From: Psoroptes ovis
Taxonomy: Eukaryota; Arthropoda; Arachnida; Sarcoptiformes; Psoroptidae
Assembly (NCBI GenBank): GCA_002943765.1
Contig: PQWQ01000044.1
Span: 43,674-107,673, forward strand
DNA length: 64,000 nt
Reading direction: 5' to 3'
Shown piece after piece: positions 57,533 to 64,000 of this stretch; positions within the stretch are counted from its first letter, which is position 1, and each line of letters opens with the position of its first letter. The notes under the pieces were generated by a model that saw only the letters and a list, made by a program, of their open reading frames with translations, made no database searches and was not told where the DNA came from. The position numbers and the translations under genes are program-made.

Positions 57533-60500
57533 ATGGATATCACCAAAATGATAACACGCGATAATCCCTATGATCGTGCCGGTATTATTAATCGTAATTT
57601 TTTCAGGTATTTTTTATGGCTGAATTGATAATCGAATAATTATTTGTTTGTCCGATTTTTCCCTCAGTTGGATACTACCATTATTTAATCGTGGTTATCG
57701 AAAAGAATTGGAAGTTAGTGATTTATGGAAAAATCCTAAAGTCGACGGGTCCGAACGGCTTGGTTATCGTTTACAAGAGTATGAATGTTTTTTCTATTTA
57801 TTTATTTATTCATTTTGACATATATTCATAAACAAATAATGAATGATTTGACGAATTTCTTTCTGGCAGAGAATGGGACAAAGAATTGAAAAATCGTAAA
57901 AAATCCAAGCCCAGTTTAATGCGTGCGATTCTTCGTGCATTCGGTTTCTGGTACTTTATGGCCGGCCTGTTATCAATCATATCGGTAAATTCAAATTCAA
58001 TTGAATTAATGAAGAATTTTTTGAATTTTTTTCTTTTGTATTCAAACAATTAGGAAGCTATAGTTCGTGTATTGCAACCCATTGTTATGGGTTTGATGAT
58101 TTATTTTCTTGAAGAATATAAACGAACCGATGATGAAATATTTCTGCATTATTTTTACATAAGTGGTGCATCTGTTGTACTGCTTGGCGTCATCTATGTC
58201 ATATTGTATCATCCATATTTTTTCAAAATGACCAGAAAAGGAATGCAACTGCGTATTGCTTGTTGTCATATGATTTATCGTAAAGCTTTGCGACTAAGTC
58301 AACGTGCACTTGGTCAGACAACTGTTGGTCAAATGGTTAATCTATTATCGAATGATGTTAATCGTTTTGATTATGCATTCATATTCGTACCATTTATTGT
58401 AACGGCACCAGTACAAGCAATCATCACGGTTGTTTACCTTTATCAATTCAATTTTAGATGGTCGGTGTTTGTTGGTTGTTCGGTATTGGCCCTTTATTTA
58501 CCATTTCAAATGTATATGGGCACTTTGTTTTCAAAATTACGTGCCAAAACAGCCATTCTTACTGATGAACGTATTCGATTAATGAATGAACTGATACCGG
58601 CAATGCGTGTAATCAAAATGTACACCTGGGAGAAACCGTTCGCTAAGCTAGTTGAAATGGCAAGACGGAGAGAAGTGAAAATGATCAAACGAACTGCTTT
58701 ATTACGTGGTGTAAATATGGCATTGTTTTTCGTATCATCCAAAATAATTGTGTTCGTATGTTTCGTTGTTTTTGTTGTATTCGGTGGTAACTTTGAACCG
58801 CAACACGTATTCGTTGCAATTGCATTGTTTGCCAATTTCCGTACAAGTTTAACATTATTTTTCCCATATGGTATATCGCAAGGATCTGAGGCATTAATTT
58901 CAATTAAACGACTGCAGGTATTTACTCTCTGTGAAATTCAATGCCTTTTTTTGTTAATAATAATTCCATTATTATTTAAAATTTTGTAGGAATTTTTATT
59001 ATTAGAAGAAAAAGATGTCGATTCGGAACACATTAATAAAGTTTCTTCACCAATCAAAAAAGAAGATTGCGGTGTTTGGCTGACGAATATGTATGCATCA
59101 TGGAATCCACGAGGAATGGAACCAACATTGAAAAATTTGACTTGTGATGTGACACCTGGAGAATTATTGGTAGTCATTGGTCCAGTTGGCTGTGGCAAGA
59201 GTTCAGTTTTGATGAGTGTATTGTCTGAAATTCCCGTTTTAAGTGGTGAAGTAAAAGTTCATGGTAAAGTTTCTTATGCTAGTCAACAACCATGGAATTT
59301 TGCTGGTACTGTTCGAGAAAATGTCTTATTCGGAAACGCATTCAATGAATCCAAATATCGTAAAGTGTTACATGTTTGTGCGCTTGAAAAAGATCTCGAA
59401 TTATTTGAATTTGGTGAGTTAAACATATTTTTTTAATTTCAAAAAATGGATGATCTGGTCTAATATTGATTTCAGGTGATCAAACGATTGTCGGTGATCG
59501 TGGTGTTTCATTGAGTGGTGGTCAAAAAGCTCGTATCAATCTTGCACGTGCTCTTTATGATGATGCCGATGTATTTTTGCTGGATGATCCATTAAGGTAT
59601 GATTATTTGATGGATTATTTTGTTTTTTTTTAATTTCTTATGAAATCAATTTTCAACAGTGCCGTTGATGCTGCTGTATCGAAGCATATATTTGAAAAAT
59701 GTATACGTGGATTTTTGAAAAATAAGACAGTTATTCTGGTGACCCATCAATTGCAATTCATCCGACAAGCATCAAAAATATTGGTACTACAAGATGGAAA
59801 AATTCAAGGTTATGGATCATATTCACACTTGATGAGCCTTGGCATTGATTTCGTCAAGATTGCTGATGAAGAAAATCAACAAAAACAAAAACAAGATCAT
59901 GAATCATCAATGAAACAAAGTTTTGAATCGATTCCGGCTGCATTGAATCGTCATCTGTCACAAACATCGCTTGATTCTTCGGTTGGTGGCGATGATTTAG
60001 CTAATTTTATAACTGGCGAAGCATTACAACAGAATGCTGGAGAAATGGGCACAGCTGGTTCGGTCAAAGCTCGTGTGTATTGGACATACATTCGTGCTGG
60101 TGCCGGATTCTTTTTACTACTTTTATTGATTAGTAGCAACATTTGCACACAAATATTGTTCAATGGAAGCGATTATTTTCTTTCACTGTGGACCGATAAA
60201 GAATCGAATGGCACCAAAAGTGCAATCATACAAAATTTTGATCGTAATGATTGTATCATCACCTTTGGTGCTTTGGTCGGTGGATTATTCATATTATCCC
60301 TAGTACGTACTACCACGTTTTTCTCAATTTGTATGGAAAGCTCGATCAACATACATAATCGATTATTCGAGTGCTTGATTCGAGCACCGGTTACATTTTT
60401 CGATAATAATCCGATTGGAGTATTATTGAATCGTTGTTCTCGTGATATGGGAATCGTTGATGATCAATTGCCACCAACTGCTTTTGATGCCATTGAAATA

Positions 60501-62034
60501 TTTGTGAATATGATTGGTATATTGATTTTGGTCATAATCATCGATCCATGGATTGCATTGCCAACAGGAATATTGGTGTTTATATTTCATTTTATTCGTA
60601 AATATTACATTACAAGCGCAAGAAGTATCAAACGTTTGGAAGGTATCACCAGAAGTCCAGTATTTTCTCATTTGGCCAATTCACTTTATGGTTTGTCTAC
60701 GGTGCGTGCATTCAATGTCCAAGCAACTTTTGAGAAGAAATTTGATGAATATCAAGATTGTCATACTGCAGCATGGTTCTTATTCATTTCAGCTGCTCGT
60801 TGGTTTGGCATTGTGCTTGATTGGTTATGTGTCATTTATTTAGCAGCTGTCACCATAGCCTTGTCTTTTACATATGAGTCTAAATCACCCAGTGAAATTG
60901 GTCTTGCAATCTCGTATGCCATCACATTAAGTGGATCTTTCCAATGGGGCGTACGACAATCTGCTGAACTTGAAAGTCAAATGACATCAGTCGAACGTAT
61001 TGATGAATTTAGTCATTTGGAAGGTGAAAAGAATCTTGAAATGCCAAAGGAAAAGGATCCACCGAAAAATTGGCCAACTAAAGGTCAAATCGATTTTAAT
61101 GATGTCAGTCTATCATATTTTCCTGATGCACCACCTGTCCTCAAAAACTTGACATTCACCATTAAAGCTGGTGAAAAAATTGGTATTGTTGGCCGTACTG
61201 GTGCTGGTAAATCTTCAATGATATCGGCCTTGTTTCGTTTGATTGAACCTACCGGTTCGATCAGAATCGATGGCATCGACACTAGTGAAATATCATTGAC
61301 AAGTTTACGCAATAAATTATCAATCATACCTCAAGAACCAATTATATTTGCCGGTCCTGTTCGTCAAAATATTGATCCATTTCATCAACATAATGATGAT
61401 CGATTATGGCAAGTGTTGGAAGAAGTACATTTAAAAAATGTAGTCCTCGAACATTCCAATGGTTTGGATTCGATTATTGCTGAAGGTGGTAGCAATCTAA
61501 GCGTTGGACAGCGACAATTATTTTGTTTGGCACGTGCAATTTTAAAACAAAATCGAATTCTAGTTCTCGATGAAGCTACAGCCAATGTTGATCATAAGTA
61601 TTAATTAATTATTTTTGTTTAATGATCATTTCATTCAATTCAAATTGATTAATTTTCAAATTTCATTCATTCATAGGACTGATTTATTCATTCAAGATAA
61701 AATCAGAGAAAAATTTTCCGAATGTACAGTGTTGACCATTGCCCATCGTTTGCATACGATTATGGATTCGGATCGTGTACTTGTATTGGATGCTGGCCGT
61801 CTAATCGAATTCGATGAACCACATACATTGCTGCAGAATGAATCTGGCCTATTTTATAATATGGTCAAAATGACTGGCAAAAGTATGGCCAATAATTTAA
61901 AAGAAATGGCACGTGTAGCACAAGAGCTGAGACTGAAGAAAAATTCCGATTATTATCATGGACAACTTCGTGATCTGAGAGGTTCATTTGTTAAAAGTAC
62001 TTCGATCAATGAAAAAATAATTGAAGAAAATTAA
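57533..62034 (+). CDS. ABCC4: ABC transporter, ABCC4/MRP4 type
   Basis: Nine exons: 57533-57606, 57668-57778, 57870-57984, 58054-58917, 58990-59413, 59476-59596, 59660-61597 and 61677-62034, the first eight listed being the complete set (eight in total); 1334 residues (human MRP4 1325). Two six-helix membrane domains each precede a nucleotide-binding domain. NBD1 has Walker A GPVGCGKSS near residue 454, signature LSGGQKARINLARAL and Walker B VFLLDDPLS. NBD2 has GRTGAGKSSM near 1082, LSVGQRQLFCLARAI and ILVLDEATANVD. LSRCSxDMGxxDxxLP-like and VDHKTDLFIQDKIREKF segments are MRP4-like. There is no TMD0, as expected for the short ABCC branch. Family knowledge: it exports cyclic nucleotides, eicosanoids and drug conjugates from the plasma membrane. 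Confidence 0.93.
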
Positions 62035-62217
62035 TGTTTTTATTATTGGTATCATCTAATTCATATGTTTTTATCATCTAATTTTGAATTGTTTTAAATT
62101 TTGAAAGTATTTTAAATGATTATAATAATGACAAGAATCAATGGATCAAAATAATTGTTTGTGTAAACCAATCGATGCAAAATCATTTTCATTGGATATA
62201 CCATGATTACTAATGTA

Positions 62218-62651
62218 TCAAAAAGAAAAAGATGAAAATTTATGAAATGAAATAAAATAATAAATGTATTTTATAGGGAACCTTTCACGTGATGTTTCAA
62301 TGGGAATGGTCAATAATTTATTTTTCGAGCCATTATTACAGTCATTTTTCAAGCCAAGCAACCAATATGTAGCATATTCACCTCTGCCTTGCAATGAAAT
62401 CGTACCTCGATATTTGATTATGAATTTATCATATTGTCTTAACCATTTCTCTGTTATATGACTGATGTGAATCGAATTAGGAGAGCCACTTTCATAATTT
62501 TTTTTTTAAGAAATAAAATAAAGGATTATGAAATTTTAATAAATAACTGTAACTACGTACGTCGATTCTAATCTTGATGCAATATTGACAGAATCACCGA
62601 AAATACAAAAGCGTGGATTATTCAATCCAACAACACCAGTAATGACACTAC
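62218..62651 (-). CDS. Guanylate cyclase, 3' exons only (partial)
   Basis: Two minus-strand exons are visible, 62561-62651 and 62218-62488, joined in frame. The first encodes SVITGVVGLNNPRFCIFGDS followed by VNIASRLEST, the class III nucleotidyl cyclase core with the FGDxVNxASRLES signature used by guanylate cyclases. The second continues GSPNSIHISHITEKWLRQYD and GTISLQGRGEYATYWLLG, the end of the domain, then a short tail. The 5' exons, with kinase-homology and receptor parts or soluble-subunit parts, lie beyond the window. The LQGRGEYATYWL ending favours a receptor-type guanylate cyclase. The intron upstream starts the tandem array, so that array is probably intronic. It is convergent with the ABCC4-like gene. 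Confidence 0.9.
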
Positions 62652-62689
62652 CTAAAATTTTGAATCGAATTAATTATAATTTTTAGCCT

Positions 62690-64000
62690 ATAGCATATAG
62701 TCTATCGGCAGTCTATAGTCATAGATTTTTTCGAAAAATTCAAAAATTTCAATGTACTATAGCCTTATATTTTTTCAAAATTTTCGAAAATTTTGACGAT
62801 GGATAGCCTTAGATTTTTTCGATTTTCAAAAAAATCAAAGGCTATAGTAAGGCAATTTTTCCAAAAAAATCAAAGGCTATTATAAGGCAATTTTTCCAAC
62901 AAAATCAAAGGCTATTATAAGGCAATTTTTTCAAAAAAATCAAAGGCTAACCACTGCCATCTTTTTTCAAAAAAATCAAAGGCTATTATAAGGCAATTTT
63001 TTCAAAAAAATCAAAGGCAATAGTAAGGCAATTTTTTCAAAAAAAATCAAAGGCTATTATAAGGCAATTTTTTCAAAAAAAATCAAAGGCTATCCACTGC
63101 CATCTTTTTTCAAAAAAATCAAAGGCTATCCACTGCCATCTTTTTTCAAAAAAATCAAAGGCTATCCACTGCCATCTTTTTTTAAAAAAATCAAAGGCTA
63201 TTATAAGGCAATTTTTTCAAAAAAATCAAAGGCTATTATAAGGCAATTTTTTCAAAAAAATCAAAGGCTATCCACTGCCATCTTTTTTCAAAAAAATCAA
63301 AGGCTATTATAAGGCAATTTTTTCAAAAAAATCAAAGGCTATTATAAGGCAATTTTTCCAAAAAAATCAAAGGCTATTATAAGGCAATTTTTTCAAAAAA
63401 ATCAAAGGCTATCCACTGCCATCTTTTTTCAAAAAAATCAAAGGCTATTATAAGGCAATTTTTTCAAAAAAATCAAAGGCTATTATAAGGCAATTTTTTC
63501 AAAAAAATCAAAGGCAATAGTAAGGCAATTTTTTCAAAAAAATCAAAGGCTATTATAAGGCAATTTTTTCAAAAAAAAATCAAAGGCTATCCACTGCCAT
63601 CTTTTTTCAAAAAAATCAAAGGCTATTATAAGGCAATTTTTTCAAAAAAATCAAAGGCTATTATAAGGCAATTTTTTCAAAAAAATCAAAGGCTATTATA
63701 AGGCAATTTTTTCAAAAAAATCAAAGGCTATTATAAGGCAATTTTTTCAAAAAAATCAAAGGCTATTATAAGGCAATTTTTTCAAAAAAATCAAAGGCTA
63801 TTATAAGGCAATTTTTTCAAAAAAATCAAAGGCTATTATAAGGCAATTTTTTCAAAAAAATCAAAGGCTATCCACTGCCATCTTTTTTCAAAAAAATCAA
63901 AGGCTATTATAAGGCAATTTTTTCAAAAAAATCAAAGGCAACCACTGCCATCTTTTTTCAAAAAAATCAAAGGCTATTATAAGGCAATTTTTTCAAAAAA
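62690..64000. repeat. 35/36-bp tandem repeat array (minisatellite)
   Basis: Degenerate units begin near 62690. From about 62835 to the window edge there are roughly 33 regular units. The main 35-bp unit contains GGCAATTTTTTCAAAAAAA then TCAAAGGCTATTATAA. A second, 36-bp type replaces the joint by TATCCACTGCCATC and occurs about nine times, sometimes in short runs. Each unit holds a T6-C-A7 foldback. The array is not interrupted by unique spacers and is open at the right edge. Confidence 0.93.

Noticed and set aside
62264..62461. 65-residue plus-strand frame after ABCC4
   Set aside because: It lies antisense over the last guanylate cyclase exon, whose minus-strand frame has clear domain similarity.
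62690..64000. Possible CRISPR-like repeat array
   Set aside because: Units are directly contiguous with no unique spacers, in a eukaryotic gene context; it is a minisatellite.
1..64000. Horizontally acquired or bacterial gene cluster
   Set aside because: All genes have animal families, spliceosomal introns or composition like the neighbours; nothing suggests transfer.

Overview
The window is nuclear DNA from an animal. It is strongly AT-rich, with compact genes, many introns of only about 60-90 bp with GT...AG ends, and long Asn/Gln/His/Ser/Asp-rich low-complexity protein segments. The gene set is arthropod: the chemosensory co-receptors Ir93a and Ir25a, a secreted ferritin with signal peptide, an Hr83-like NR2E nuclear receptor, pygopus, Msx/Drop and bagpipe. 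Together with the compactness this best fits an acariform (astigmatid, house-dust/scab-type) mite. That placement is inference from style and content; no database search was run.

Layout. 0-8.3 kb: RABL3 (+), UTP15 (-), then a 13-exon DCAF1 (+). 9.6-12.5 kb: an SH2 adaptor of the SLP-76/BLNK type followed by a small IRS-type PTB protein (both +), probably phosphotyrosine-signalling parts. 13.8-14.7 kb: secreted ferritin (+). 15.2-22.4 kb: Ir93a and Ir25a head-to-tail (+), two obligate co-receptors of the ionotropic-receptor pathway. 22.5-28.4 kb: EMC3 (-), an unrecognised Asn/Ser-rich protein (-), PGM3 (+), TTC1 (-). 30.7-42.4 kb: a homeobox block, Msx (+), a small TFIIIC-subunit-6-like protein (+), MFSD10 (+), a 5.3 kb gene-free stretch, then NK3/bagpipe (+). 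This looks like a remnant of the ancestral NK homeobox cluster. 43.2-50.8 kb: a small basic TP-rich protein (-), pygopus (+), ADCK1 (-), a fasciclin-domain secreted protein (-). 52.3-54.7 kb: an NR2E nuclear receptor (-) whose ligand-binding domain appears to be replaced by low-complexity sequence. 57.5-62.0 kb: an ABCC4/MRP4-like transporter (+). 62.2-64 kb: the 3' exons of a guanylate cyclase (-), upstream of which lies a tandem array of 35/36-bp repeats that runs off the window.

Repeats. Two families of short foldback elements are scattered through introns, probable UTRs and spacers. One has 15 copies of about 80 bp with mariner-like ends bounded by TA. The other has 3 copies of about 135-160 bp. 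No transposase gene, tRNA, rRNA or CRISPR was recognised.

All multi-exon models were built by hand from splice consensus, reading-frame continuity and protein-family similarity. In every complete model the coding length is an exact multiple of three.
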